The notes under the pieces are model-generated. The model was not told the DNA's origin and did no database searches. It was given only the letters and a program-made list of their open reading frames with translations. The position numbers were made by a program, and so were the translations under genes. A DNA stretch of 64,000 nt, taken from SVQP01 sp045658965 (GTDB taxonomy: Bacteria > Bacillota > Clostridia > Oscillospirales > CAG-272). The DNA is taken from contig JAZOVZ010000058.1 of the NCBI GenBank assembly GCA_045658965.1, positions 37,574 to 101,573 on the forward strand, written 5' to 3'. This document shows positions 7,769 through 16,788 of the stretch, piece by piece (within the stretch, counting starts at the first letter, position 1; every line of letters starts with the position of its first letter).

Positions 7769-9151
7769 TCAAAGCTTTCTGCCAAGGCGCAGCTGCTGCT
7801 CGGTCCAAGAGTTGAGCATGCAATCGTTCTCCGCCTGCAGCTCGGCAAGCAATCTGTGGCGCATGGTTTGCAAGGTCTGGGCATAGCAAGGATCGCTTAT
7901 CAGATTATGCAGCTCGTAAGGATCGGTTGCAAGGTCGTACAGCTCGTCGGTATCGGTCAGATTCCACGTGTACTTGATATCGCCCATGCGCAGCATTCTC
8001 TGCGAGAAAAGACCGAACTGCTGACCGTTATAGGTCACCATGACCGCGTCGCGGTGGGCGTCGGTCTCCCCCTTCAGCACAGGCAAAAGGCTCTTGCCCA
8101 CCATGCCGTCGGTGGGCAGTCCCAGCATATCCATAATAGTGACGGGAATGTCCAAGGCGTTGGTGTTAAGCGCGTGACTCTTGAGCCCCTGCGCAAATCT
8201 TGCGGGACAATGCCACAGATGCGGAATGTGCGTGATCTCCTCGTACATGGCGTAGTGCTTGTCCATCTGTCTGCGGTCACCGCAATAGTCGCCGTGATCC
8301 GAGGTGTAGATGATAACGGTATCATGCAGCTTGCCGTGAGATTCCAGCCAATCGAGCACTTTGCCGATGGCATCGTCGATCTGCGAGATCCAGGCGTAAT
8401 ATCTTGCCACGACGGGCGCAAAGAACGACCAATCCTTATCCTCGGTGTTCCAATTGATGCGCTGCTGACGCTGAATATAGGGCTTGTTCTCATACGCATC
8501 CTCAAAGCCGCCCCACACGGGGATATCGGCAGCATCGTACAGATCGGCAAACTCCTTAACGGGCGTGCAGGGCAAGTGAGGCTCGGAAAATTCCATCTGC
8601 ACAAGCCACGGACGCTCGTCCTGCCAGCCTTCCATCAAGGAAACAACCTGCCCTGCAAGCTGATGCGTGGGCGCATACTCCTTGTCCATGTCGTACACCT
8701 GTCCCCAAAATCCGTTGGTAGGCACGCAATGCGGATATTTTTGTGCCATGGGGCGCACCAGCTCGGAGCGCGGCACGTACACGTCGTAGCCCATGGACGC
8801 GGGCGTTGCATTGTAGCCGCCCTCCCAAGGTCCTACCCAGCCGGTGTGATAGCCAAGCCTGTCGTGCAGCTCTCTTGCCCAGGACTGGCTGTCCGCAGGC
8901 AGCATACCGGTCGGGATCTTTTGATTATAGTTCCAAAGTGCCCCGATCTGCTCGGCACGCTTGCCCGTCAGCATGCTCTGACGCGAGGGGCAGCATACGG
9001 GAATGGGGCAATAGCTGTTTGCAAGATTGACACCGCCCGCCGCAAGACGGTCGATATTGGGAGTCTTGACGGGGTATTTTTCTGCATATCCAAGGCAATC
9101 CCATCTCTGCTGGTCCACACATATCCAAAGAATATTGGGGTTTTGACTCAT
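7769..9151 (-). CDS. Sulfatase (formylglycine type I)
   Basis: A 460-residue hydrolase that removes sulfate esters, probably from host or plant polysaccharides. Metal ligands are seen in NILWICVDQQRWDCLG (an Asp-Gln pair instead of the common DD). The modification site is CCPSR at residues 53-57, where Cys53 of CxPSR would be oxidised to formylglycine, followed by LTGK. The distal metal site is IIYTSDHGDYCGD, and the sulfate-binding Lys/His are in QMDKHYAMYEE. No signal peptide is present, so the enzyme is predicted cytoplasmic, acting on imported sulfated sugars. Its start overlaps the end of the maturase gene by four bases. The presence of a maturase directly upstream fits the oxygen-independent activation of Cys-type sulfatases. 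Substrate specificity cannot be read off. Confidence 0.95.
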   Translation of the reverse strand: MSQNPNILWICVDQQRWDCLGYAEKYPVKTPNIDRLAAGGVNLANSYCPIPVCCPSRQSMLTGKRAEQIGALWNYNQKIPTGMLPADSQSWARELHDRLGYHTGWVGPWEGGYNATPASMGYDVYVPRSELVRPMAQKYPHCVPTNGFWGQVYDMDKEYAPTHQLAGQVVSLMEGWQDERPWLVQMEFSEPHLPCTPVKEFADLYDAADIPVWGGFEDAYENKPYIQRQQRINWNTEDKDWSFFAPVVARYYAWISQIDDAIGKVLDWLESHGKLHDTVIIYTSDHGDYCGDRRQMDKHYAMYEEITHIPHLWHCPARFAQGLKSHALNTNALDIPVTIMDMLGLPTDGMVGKSLLPVLKGETDAHRDAVMVTYNGQQFGLFSQRMLRMGDIKYTWNLTDTDELYDLATDPYELHNLISDPCYAQTLQTMRHRLLAELQAENDCMLNSWTEQQLRLGRKL

Positions 9152-10215
9152 GGTGTTTTTCTCTCCTTTTCAATCATATAGGAATAGAGTCGCATCATGG
9201 CGCACTCGTTGTCGGACAAGATCACGTCGCGCATGCGTCGGCAGCCTCCGCCGCACACGGGTAAAAATCGGCAAGCGCGGCACAGATCGGGGGCGGCGGG
9301 GTGATCGACTGCAAAGCGCTGCATGCCCTCGCTTTGCAGGGTCTGCTCCAAGGTATGCGTGTGCACGTTGCCGGTGCAATAATCGGGCAGCACGTAAAAA
9401 TCGCAGGGGTAGGTCGAGCCGTCGGCTTCCACGATCAGCTGCGGCGTGCAAAAGCCGCGAGATCCGCAATGCCCTGCTCTGCCTTGCAATGTTGCAAGGG
9501 CTTGGTCAAATTCTCGCACGATAAAGGGGGGCTTGCCGTCCTTAAAATCCTCGCGCCAAAGTCTGTAAAAGCCAACCAGGAATTGTCCGAGTGCCTCGGG
9601 TGTGGGCGCATAGCGGCAATCCAAGCTCTTATCCAAGGGTGGCAGGCACGGGATGAGCTGCACGTGTGACACGCCCAGCTTTTTATAATAGCGATACAGC
9701 TGCGTGGGGTGACGCGCCGTGTTTGCGCTGATGACACACAGCACGTTGTAGCGCACACCGTGCTTTTTGAGATATTCAATGCCGCGCATCACGCGCTCGT
9801 GCGTTCCCTTCCCGTCGGGGGTCTTGCGCGCCAAATCGTGCAAGGCACGATCCCCATCCAAGGAGATACCGACCAGCACGTCGTGCTCGGCAAACAGCGT
9901 AGCGTACACCTCGTCCATGCAAAGACCGTTGGTCTGCACGGCATAACTCGCGTCAATGCCCGCTGCCTTGACGTCGGCAAAAAAGTCGTCAAAATGCTCC
10001 TGCCCCCAAAGCAGCGGCTCGCCACCCTGAAAAGCAAAATGCACGCGCTGCGCCCCGCTTTCTCGGGCACGCTCGATCAGCTGCCGCGCGGTTGTACGGC
10101 TCATAAAAGTATTGGCAGGCGCACCGTGTTCCGAAAGATCGTGATAAAAGCAATAATCGCACGCCATCTGGCAAAGCCCCGACGCGGGCTTGATCATGAC
10201 AGTCAATTCTCTCAC
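9148..10215 (-). CDS. Anaerobic sulfatase-maturating enzyme (radical SAM, SPASM)
   Basis: A 355-residue radical-SAM enzyme that oxidises the active-site Cys of the neighbouring sulfatase to formylglycine. The radical cluster motif is CQMACDYC (CxxxCxxC) near residues 16-23, followed by the SAM-site GGEP (FAFQGGEPLLW). The C-terminal SPASM domain carries the cysteines for two further 4Fe-4S clusters: CGSRGFC, YPCDFYVLPDYC, CRACRFLPVCGGGC and the final EC. GTG 10215 is chosen because AGGAGG is seven bases upstream; the frame open to 10353 would run through the promoter. The next gene, the sulfatase, starts within its stop codon (ATGA overlap). Known anSMEs are about 370-400 residues, so the length fits. 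Confidence 0.93.
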   Translation of the reverse strand: MRELTVMIKPASGLCQMACDYCFYHDLSEHGAPANTFMSRTTARQLIERARESGAQRVHFAFQGGEPLLWGQEHFDDFFADVKAAGIDASYAVQTNGLCMDEVYATLFAEHDVLVGISLDGDRALHDLARKTPDGKGTHERVMRGIEYLKKHGVRYNVLCVISANTARHPTQLYRYYKKLGVSHVQLIPCLPPLDKSLDCRYAPTPEALGQFLVGFYRLWREDFKDGKPPFIVREFDQALATLQGRAGHCGSRGFCTPQLIVEADGSTYPCDFYVLPDYCTGNVHTHTLEQTLQSEGMQRFAVDHPAAPDLCRACRFLPVCGGGCRRMRDVILSDNECAMMRLYSYMIEKERKTP

Positions 10216-10240
10216 AGCGCACCTCCTTTGATTTTTCTTT

Positions 10241-10269
10241 ATTATACCATATCCAAAAAGAGTTTGCAA
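10241..10269 (-). promoter_or_regulatory. Promoter of the sulfatase operon
   Basis: On the minus strand TTGCAA (10269-10264), 17-bp spacer, TATAAT (10246-10241), 26 bp before GTG 10215. Confidence 0.78.
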
Positions 10270-10286
10270 GAGATAGTTGAAAAAAC

Positions 10287-10318
10287 GTAGGAGCGACCAT
10301 TGGTCGTCCCGTGCGTTT
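10287..10318. repeat. Small GTAGGGGCGA-type palindromic repeat
   Basis: GTAGGAGCGACCATTGGTCG followed by TCCCG forms a hairpin (CGACCA/TGGTCG). It resembles the arms of the larger element at 29131-29232. Confidence 0.5.
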
Positions 10319-10354
10319 GGACGGACGTGCGCTATAAAGCTTGCTCTCGCCATA

Positions 10355-10387
10355 CAAAAAAGCGGCTGCGAAATTCGCAGCCGCTTT
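10355..10387 (-). terminator. Terminator of the small membrane protein gene
   Basis: Arms 10359-10372 and 10374-10387 (14 bp) are followed on the minus strand by a run of T (A-run 10355-10361). The stem is almost identical to the one at 10963-10991. Confidence 0.85.
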
Positions 10388-10426
10388 GCGCACTTTTTTG
10401 ATTGTCTTACAATTCCGGTTCAAGAT

Positions 10427-10918
10427 TTACGACTTGCGCTTTATCTTATCCTTATAAATTTCCTCAAATTCCTCAAGGGTGCCTTGTGTCAGCAAATCCT
10501 TTTGACAAAGCGTTCTGCCTCTTTCGAGCAAATACCCTCGGACAGCAATGCAATAGTGATCGCCCAAATCCTTTACGTACATAATATCATCCATTTCATG
10601 AACATATTGTATTTTATGATTTTGGGTCGTAATTGTTCCATCGGGTGCTATTTGTATACACAAAGGAATGTTTTCTGTAATAGGGATCAGAAAATACGAG
10701 AGAACAAATACTGCGACTCCTCCCGCAAATACACTCATGTACAGCCATAAGTTTTCAATAAAGATGATTGCAAACTGTTGCAGGCTAAAAACAGGCATTA
10801 CTATAAAAACAAAAAGCATAAGAACGGGAATGCCGAAAACAAACAACGGCATAAACAGATCCAGCCGCCGAATCAGTTTTTTTGTTTCTTTGGAAACATC
10901 ACCTTTGAATTCTATCAT
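10427..10918 (-). CDS. Two-helix membrane protein of unknown function
   Basis: A 163-residue protein with a short N-terminal part (MIEFKGDVSKETKKLIRRLD), two transmembrane helices at about residues 22-45 and 52-78, and a C-terminal cytoplasmic domain (CIQIAPDGTITTQNHKIQYVHEMDDIMYVKDLGD, read in two segments) with beta-strand character. This order resembles YcxB-like proteins, but similarity is loose and I give no symbol. ATG 10918 is preferred because AGGAGG lies four bases upstream; ATG 10939 has no ribosome site. It is AT-richer than its neighbours. It has its own terminators on both sides. Confidence 0.72.
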   Translation of the reverse strand: MIEFKGDVSKETKKLIRRLDLFMPLFVFGIPVLMLFVFIVMPVFSLQQFAIIFIENLWLYMSVFAGGVAVFVLSYFLIPITENIPLCIQIAPDGTITTQNHKIQYVHEMDDIMYVKDLGDHYCIAVRGYLLERGRTLCQKDLLTQGTLEEFEEIYKDKIKRKS

Positions 10919-10962
10919 AAAACCTCCTGTATCCTTCATCTGTTACACCCTCAAATAGACAT

Positions 10963-10991
10963 AAAGCGGCTGCGAAGTTCGCAGCCGCTTA
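10963..10991 (-). terminator. Hairpin, probable terminator of the sugar-ABC ATPase gene
   Basis: A 13-bp perfect stem (10964-10976, 10978-10990). On the minus strand it is followed only by a short T-run (TTTATG), so termination may be incomplete. The stem repeats the one at 10359-10387. Confidence 0.65.
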
Positions 10992-11003
10992 ACTGTTTTG
11001 AAA

Positions 11004-12116
11004 TTAGTGAACGATGCAACGCTCGGTGTCCTTATCGAAGATGTGCATTCTGGAAACGTCCAGAGCAACCTTGATGGTGTCGCCTGCGCGAGAGGTGGAA
11101 CGAGAGGAAACACGAGCGGTCAGCTTGGTCTCACCGGTTACCAGGTACAGATAAATCTCTGCGCCCATCAGCTCGGTAACGTCAACGTAGGTCTCGATGG
11201 TGCTGTCGGGGTTAGCGGCAACAGCAGCTTCCTGGTCGTTGATGCACTCGGGACGGATACCTGCAACAACTTCCTGGCCGATGTAATCCTTCAGAGCGGG
11301 GTTGTTAGCCTTCTCTGCGGGGATCTTAACGGAGTGCTCTTCGAAGTTGAAGTAAACGTCTTCGCCCTTCTTAACCAGGGTACCGTTTACGAAGTTCATC
11401 TGAGGAGTGCCGATAAAGCCTGCAACGAAGATGTTGCAAGGAGAATCGTACAGGTTCTGAGGAGTATCTACCTGCTGGATCAGACCGTCCTTCATAACGA
11501 CGATTCTGGTAGCCATGGTCATAGCCTCTACCTGGTCGTGCGTTACGTATACGAAGGTGGTACCAACTCTGTTGTGCAGCTTGGTCAGCTCGGTTCTCAT
11601 GGCAGCACGCAGCTTAGCGTCCAGGTTGGAAAGCGGCTCGTCAAGCAAGAAGACCTTGGGGTTACGTACGATTGCACGACCCAGCGCAACTCTCTGCTTC
11701 TGACCACCGGACAGAGCCTTGGGCTTTCTGTCAAGCAGGTGGGTGATGTCGAGGATTCTTGCAGCCTCTTCAACTCTTCTCTTGATCTCTTCCTTGGGAG
11801 TCTTGTTGAGCTTCAGACCGAATGCCATGTTCTCAAATACGGACATGTGAGCCTACAGAGCGTAGTTCTGCAACACCATGGCGATCTTTCTGTCCTTTGG
11901 TGCTACGTCGTTTACCAGCTGGTCGCCGATAAACAGCTCGCCCTCGGAGATCTCCTCAAGGCCTGCGATCATACGCAGCGTGGTGGTCTTACCGCAACCG
12001 GAAGGGCCTACCAGAACCAGGAATTCCTTATCCTTAACCTCAAGGTTAAAGTCGGAAACTGCGGTTACGCCGCCGGGGTACTTTTTGTAAATGTGACGAA
12101 GGGACAAACTTGCCAT
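11004..12116 (-). pseudogene. Sugar ABC transporter ATPase (MsmX/UgpC type) broken by an in-frame TAG
   Basis: The reading frame from ATG 12116 to the stop at 11004 encodes a complete 370-residue carbohydrate ABC ATPase except for one amber codon at 11855-11853. The first part has Walker A GPSGCGKTTT and ends NYAL at the Q-loop (VLQNYAL). The second part continues without frameshift as AHMSVFENMAFGLKL, then the signature ALSGGQKQRVALGRAI, Walker B VFLLDEPLSNLDA, the H-loop VYVTHDQVEA and the C-terminal regulatory TOBE domain. Homologues read NYALYPHMSVFENMAFGL, so TAC CCT became TAG GCT. AGGAGG lies nine bases before ATG 12116. An internal ATG (11846) has no ribosome site. Such ATPases energise several sugar importers; if truly broken, sugar uptake would suffer. 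Confidence 0.85.
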
Positions 12117-12282
12117 GGAAAAATTCCTCCTGCGAATATTTTCTAAAATTTTATTTTTCTTTGTCTGTTGAACGCTCCGCGCCGCAATATGCCGACACCG
12201 AGAACATTCTAATCTGTATAATATTGTACCAAAAAAAACGTAAAAATGGAAGAGCCTAATTCCCCAAAATTTTATTCTCTCC

Positions 12283-12301
12283 ATTGTGCACCTTGCACAA
12301 T
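12283..12301. promoter_or_regulatory. Perfect dyad in the gap upstream of the ABC ATPase
   Basis: ATTGTGCA and TGCACAAT flank a three-base centre, about 167 bp upstream of the ATPase start. It may be an operator; no T-run on either side argues against a terminator. The rest of 12117-12363 is AT-rich, with an 18-bp AT palindrome at 12347-12364 touching the tex stop. Confidence 0.4.
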
Positions 12302-12363
12302 ACATTTTGCTTCGTAAAAATATCGGGGACTTTTATCGGCGTTAATATTTTAATATATTAAAA

Positions 12364-14523
12364 TCACTTGAGAAGCATGGACAAGGAAATGCGCTTTTTC
12401 TTAAGGTCTACCGACAGCACGCGCACCTTGACCACGTCGCCAAGGCTGACTACCTGCGAGGGGTGCTTGACGTACTTATCCGACATCTGCGAGATATGCA
12501 CCAAGCCGTCCTGATGCACGCCGATATCCACGAACGCACCAAAGTCGATGACGTTGCGCACAGTGCCCGTCAGGATCATGTCGGGCTTTAAGTCCTCCAT
12601 GCTCATGACGTCCTCGCGCAGCTCGGGAGCGGGTGTGGAATCACGCACGTCGCGTCCGGGCTTTTCCAGCTCGCGGATCATGTCGTCCAAGGTGGGCTCA
12701 CCGATAGAGAGTGCCTCTGCCACCTTAGCCTTTCCCTTTTTATTCACGGCAGCCGCAAGTCCCTGCAGCTTACCTGCGCGCACGTCCTGCTCGGTGTAGT
12801 CAAACATGTCAAGCAGCTTTTTTGCCGCCTCGTAGGACTCGGGATGCACGCCCGTATTGTCCAGGATCTCCTTGCTCTCGGGCACGCGCAAGAAGCCTGC
12901 ACACTGCTCATACGCCTTGGCACCGATACGCGGCACCTTGAGAATCGCGGAGCGCGACTTGAACTCACCGTTCTCCTCGCGGTACTTGACGATATTCTTT
13001 GCCGCGGTGATATTGATACCCGAAATATAGGAGAGGAGCGAATAGGACGCGGTATTGACGTCCACGCCAACCGCGTTTACGCAGTCCTCGACAACGCCGC
13101 CGAGTGCCTGGTCAAGTCTTGCCTGCTTCATATCGTGCTGATACTGTCCGACGCCGATGCCCTTGGGATCGATCTTGACAAGCTCGGCAAGGGGGTCCTG
13201 CAGACGGCGCGCAATGGATACAGCACTGCGCTGCATAACGTCAAAGTCCGGGAACTCCTCGGCTGCCAGCTTGGATGCGGAGTAAATGGACGCGCCCGCC
13301 TCGTTGATAATGATATATTTGCAACCCGATTCGGGCATCTCGCGCAGAATTTCCGCAATGAACAGCTCACTTTCCTTGGAGGCAGTACCGTTACCGATCG
13401 CCACCACGTCCACGTGATACTTCTTGATCATATACTTGATGATGCGCTTTGCTTCCTCAATGCGGTGCTGCGACTTGGTGGTGGGATATACCACGGCGGT
13501 ATCCAGTACCTTACCCGTCTTATCTACCACGGCGGTCTTACAGCCGTTGACGTAGCCGGGGTCAAAGCCCAGCACGGTCTTGCCCTTCAGGGGAGCTTGC
13601 ATCAAAAGATGCGAAAGGTTATCCGCAAACAGCTTGATCGCGCCCTCGCAGGCGTTATCGAACATGTCGTTTCTGATCTCGCGCTCAATAGAGGGAGCGA
13701 TCAGACGCTCGTAGGAATCGATGACGGCTGCGGACAGATACTTGTTTGCGGGGCTCTCGGGATTGGTCACGACGCAATGGAACAGATAATTGAGCACGAT
13801 ATCCGCGCCCACGGTCAGCGTGACCTTGAGATACTCCTCCTTCTCGCCGCGGTTGATGGCGAGAATACGGTGCGCGGGGATCTTTTTGAGCGGCTCGTTG
13901 TATTCGTAGTACTGCGCGTACACGCTGTCCTCTTCCTTTGCCTTCTTGCAGAACATTTCACCGAAATCAAAGGTCTGGCGGCGCAACGCCTTTCTGTACT
14001 CTGCATTATCGGATACGTCCTCAGCAATGATATCGCACGCGCCCGCAAGTGCCTGCTCGGCATTCTCCACGCCCTTTTCCTCGGAAATAAAGCTCTCGGC
14101 ATACACCTCCAAGGGCGGATCGTAGCAATCCTTCTGCGCCATGATCGCCTCTGCCAGAGGCTCCAATCCCTTCTCTCTTGCCACGCTTGCGCGCGTCTTG
14201 CGGTGCGGGCGGAAGGGGCGGTAGATGTCGTCTACCTCGGTAATGGTCTTGGCGTTCTCAATGGCTTTTTCGATCTCGGGCGTCAGCTTATCCTGCGCCG
14301 CGATCAGATCCTTGACCTCCTGCTTTCTCTTCTCGATATTGCGCAGATAGGTCAGTCTGTCCTCCAGGGTGCGCAGCGTGGTATCGTCCAGGCTGCCCGT
14401 GACCTCTTTACGGTAACGCGCAATAAACGGGATGGTGTTGCCCTCGTCCATCAGGGCGATGGTGTCGATCAGCTTTTGCGTTTCAATGTTGAGCTCCTTG
14501 CTCAGTGTTGCGATAATGTCCAT
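12364..14523 (-). CDS. tex: Tex family transcription accessory protein
   Basis: A 719-residue RNA-binding protein of the Tex/Spt6-like family, found in most bacteria and involved in transcription. The order of domains is standard: N-terminal helical Tex domain (IATLSKELNI, ATVALMDEGNTIPFIARYRKE-type motif at about 25-40), YqgF-like RNase H fold at about 325-450 (VLGFDPGYVNGCKTAVVD), helix-hairpin-helix elements at about 490-560 (YISGINITAAKNIVKYREE) and an S1 domain at about 645-719 (GTVRNVIDFGAFVDIGVHQD). The length is normal. The gene starts at ATG 14523 with AAAGGA upstream and appears to stand alone. Confidence 0.95.
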   Translation of the reverse strand: MDIIATLSKELNIETQKLIDTIALMDEGNTIPFIARYRKEVTGSLDDTTLRTLEDRLTYLRNIEKRKQEVKDLIAAQDKLTPEIEKAIENAKTITEVDDIYRPFRPHRKTRASVAREKGLEPLAEAIMAQKDCYDPPLEVYAESFISEEKGVENAEQALAGACDIIAEDVSDNAEYRKALRRQTFDFGEMFCKKAKEEDSVYAQYYEYNEPLKKIPAHRILAINRGEKEEYLKVTLTVGADIVLNYLFHCVVTNPESPANKYLSAAVIDSYERLIAPSIEREIRNDMFDNACEGAIKLFADNLSHLLMQAPLKGKTVLGFDPGYVNGCKTAVVDKTGKVLDTAVVYPTTKSQHRIEEAKRIIKYMIKKYHVDVVAIGNGTASKESELFIAEILREMPESGCKYIIINEAGASIYSASKLAAEEFPDFDVMQRSAVSIARRLQDPLAELVKIDPKGIGVGQYQHDMKQARLDQALGGVVEDCVNAVGVDVNTASYSLLSYISGINITAAKNIVKYREENGEFKSRSAILKVPRIGAKAYEQCAGFLRVPESKEILDNTGVHPESYEAAKKLLDMFDYTEQDVRAGKLQGLAAAVNKKGKAKVAEALSIGEPTLDDMIRELEKPGRDVRDSTPAPELREDVMSMEDLKPDMILTGTVRNVIDFGAFVDIGVHQDGLVHISQMSDKYVKHPSQVVSLGDVVKVRVLSVDLKKKRISLSMLLK

Positions 14524-14578
14524 GATTTCGGGTTCCTTTTCGTTGTAGTAATGGGTTGTTTATAGTATTGGGGTTTTA

Positions 14579-15835
14579 TTATTCAAACTTCAAGAGAATG
14601 GCATCGCCCTCGCCAAGGCTCATGCGGTAAATGCCGTCCTCGCTCTCCAGCGCGAAAAATTCGCCGCTCTCGGCATCAAACAGCGCGACCGCGCCCTTTG
14701 CGGCAAAGGTAAAGTCATTTTCATTTGCGTAGTCGCGGTTGGCGATCAGCACGTAGCCGTCAGTAAATACGCCCACGGTCAGCGCATCTCCCTCGATCTT
14801 GTCAATGGGACCGACAGCACCGTCTGCATAAGTGATATATCTCTCGTTCGGCATCTGTCCAAGGTGATATACGCCAAGTGACTTTTGCTCGTTCAAGATC
14901 GAGCCGACCGCCTGCAGCTCGCGGTTAATATCCGCGATCATGTAGTAGTGCGGCAGCGTCTCGCCGGTCTGCGAGATCATGCCGTTCTGCCAATGCCAGA
15001 AATCGTCGCCCTCGGTGTTGTTTGCCCCGGGCGTCCAGTAAGTGAAGTAGGAAAGACGCGCAGAGCCGTACGCCAAGGATTGCCATACCTCCCAGCGGAT
15101 CTCACCGTCGGTCAGATTGCGGTAAGGTCCGTGCTCGACCACCAGGATAATGACCATGAACTCAATACCCGTGCGCAGAGATTCTGCACGCACCTGCTCG
15201 ATATTGGTAAAAAATCCTGCTCTGTCCACGTTTTCGTATTCGGATACGCCGCCGAAGGTGGAATCGTAGATCTTCTGCTCTCTCTCGTCTGTGAAAATGG
15301 TCTCCTTTTTCGCGCCCTTGAGGAAATGGTAGTGGTCATAGCTGATGATGCTCGGCTTGACCTTTTGGGTATAGTCTTGCAAATGATCCTCGTAGGTGGG
15401 ATTGCCCAGCTGCTCGGGCGAGGCATAATTGGGGAACAAATTGATATAAGCCTCGTGCGCAGGATCAAGCTCTGCAAGCGTTTCGCGGATTTCTGCCAGC
15501 ATGGGGAATGCGGACGCATTCGGCTCGTCCACGATATGATAGCCAAACAGCGCGGGATAGCCCGCATACTCTGCCACGACAGCGGCAAGATGCTCGCGCA
15601 TATTGTCAGGCTCGTACCGTGCCTTGTCTATACGGCGATCGGATACCATGACCTGCAAGCCTCTTTCGGCTGCCGCCTGTAGCACCAGCTTGTTTGTCTT
15701 TGCGTCAAACTCGGCAAGCATTAAGGTAAAGCCTGCGTCCTTGACCCTGTCGATCTCCTCGGTGGCAAAGCTGCCGTCCGCACGGTAGATAAATTCCTTT
15801 CGGATACCAAACCAGTAAGTAATCGGATATTGCAT
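14579..15835 (-). CDS. TIM-barrel glycoside hydrolase-like protein
   Basis: A 418-residue cytoplasmic protein with an N-terminal (beta/alpha)8 barrel and a C-terminal beta-sandwich. The start YPITYWFGIRKEFI and the barrel motif FGYHIVDEPNAS (probable acid/base Glu in DEP) and the later FMVIILVVEHG fit clan-A glycosidases such as GH42/GH5-like enzymes. FTYWTPGANNTEGDDFW is a substrate-site-like aromatic segment. The C-terminal 100 residues (VGVFTDGYVLIANRDYANENDFTF) look like the small all-beta domain found behind such barrels. ATG 15835 has AGGAGG eight bases upstream and lies 15 bases after the rsuA stop, so both probably form one transcript. The sugar substrate is unknown. Confidence 0.7.
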   Translation of the reverse strand: MQYPITYWFGIRKEFIYRADGSFATEEIDRVKDAGFTLMLAEFDAKTNKLVLQAAAERGLQVMVSDRRIDKARYEPDNMREHLAAVVAEYAGYPALFGYHIVDEPNASAFPMLAEIRETLAELDPAHEAYINLFPNYASPEQLGNPTYEDHLQDYTQKVKPSIISYDHYHFLKGAKKETIFTDEREQKIYDSTFGGVSEYENVDRAGFFTNIEQVRAESLRTGIEFMVIILVVEHGPYRNLTDGEIRWEVWQSLAYGSARLSYFTYWTPGANNTEGDDFWHWQNGMISQTGETLPHYYMIADINRELQAVGSILNEQKSLGVYHLGQMPNERYITYADGAVGPIDKIEGDALTVGVFTDGYVLIANRDYANENDFTFAAKGAVALFDAESGEFFALESEDGIYRMSLGEGDAILLKFE

Positions 15836-15849
15836 AGTCAAGCCTCCTA

Positions 15850-16548
15850 TTATTTTTTCAGCAGTAAAGCGATTTCGTCGTCGCGCAGATATCTCCACTC
15901 TCCGCGCGCAAGCGCCGCATCCAGCACCAAAGGTCCGAACGTCACGCGCTCCAGATACGTGACCTGATTGTGCACAGCCTCCATCATCAGCTTGATCTGA
16001 TGGTATTTGCCCTCGGTCAAGGTGATCTTTCCTTCCCTTTCGTCCGTGCGCACAACGCGGCAGGGCGCGGTGACGTAGCCTCCGATATCCACGCCGCTCT
16101 CAAGCGCGGCAATATCCGCATCGGACAGCGGGAATTTGAGGCGAAAGGCGTAGGTCTTTGAAACGTGGCTTTTGGGAGCGAGCAGCCTGTGCGAGGTGTC
16201 ACCGTCGTTGGAGAGCAGCATCAGCCCCAGCGTGTTTTTGTCAAGTCTGCCGCAAGGAAACAGCCCGATCCTTTGCAGCTCCTCGGGCAAAAGCTCGATC
16301 ACGGTGGGCAGCTTGCCGTCCTCGGTCGCACTGACGTAGCCCTCGGGCTTATTGAGCATGATATAGGTGTATTTCCGATAACAGACCGGCGTACCGCAAA
16401 AGATCACGCTGACCTTGTCGGGATCGACCTGCATATCCGCTTTTTTTGCTACCGCACCGTCCACAAGCACCCTGCCCGCTCTGACAGCAGAAGAGATCTG
16501 CGAGCGCGAGGCAATGCCCGTGGAGGAGATCATTTTATCCAGTCTCAT
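15850..16548 (-). CDS. RsuA-family 16S rRNA pseudouridine synthase
   Basis: A 232-residue enzyme that isomerises a uridine in 16S rRNA (position 516 in E. coli). An S4 RNA-binding domain occupies residues 1-60 (MRLDKMISSTGIASRSQISSAV), followed by the catalytic domain with NKPEGYVSAT and the family motif GRLDKNTLGLMLLSNDG, in which the Asp is the nucleophile. KTYAF and EGKYHQIKLMM are further family blocks. The length fits RsuA. The start ATG 16548 follows a GAGGAGA site. Its promoter is at 16577-16605. Confidence 0.93.
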   Translation of the reverse strand: MRLDKMISSTGIASRSQISSAVRAGRVLVDGAVAKKADMQVDPDKVSVIFCGTPVCYRKYTYIMLNKPEGYVSATEDGKLPTVIELLPEELQRIGLFPCGRLDKNTLGLMLLSNDGDTSHRLLAPKSHVSKTYAFRLKFPLSDADIAALESGVDIGGYVTAPCRVVRTDEREGKITLTEGKYHQIKLMMEAVHNQVTYLERVTFGPLVLDAALARGEWRYLRDDEIALLLKK

Positions 16549-16576
16549 AGCCCTCTCCTCCCGTTTTTATCAATAT

Positions 16577-16605
16577 ATTATAACACATCCCCCAACGTTT
16601 GTAAA
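16577..16605 (-). promoter_or_regulatory. Promoter of the pseudouridine synthase operon
   Basis: On the minus strand TTTACA (16605-16600), 17-bp spacer, TATAAT (16582-16577), 29 bp before the start. Confidence 0.7.
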
Positions 16606-16715
16606 CTGTTTTTTTGTCGCGCACGATATTTTCATGATTTTGAACACATACGCTCACCCCGATTTGTACAAGAATGCGAATAACGGCAGCGTGATTTCAT
16701 ACACAGAAAATTCAC

Positions 16716-16744
16716 TTGACAAATGTTGCCTTGTGTGGTAAAAT
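16716..16744 (+). promoter_or_regulatory. Promoter of the solute-binding protein gene
   Basis: TTGACA 16716-16721, 17-bp spacer, TAAAAT 16739-16744. Nothing operator-like was seen around it. Confidence 0.78.
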
Positions 16745-16788
16745 GACTATGTATGCAAAATAAAAAATATTTATGGAGGAAGAAAAAC

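Noticed and set aside
11004..12116. Stop-codon reassignment of TAG
   Set aside because: Other genes (dinB, URO-D family gene) end in TAG and no other in-frame TAG was noticed, so a local mutation or error is simpler.
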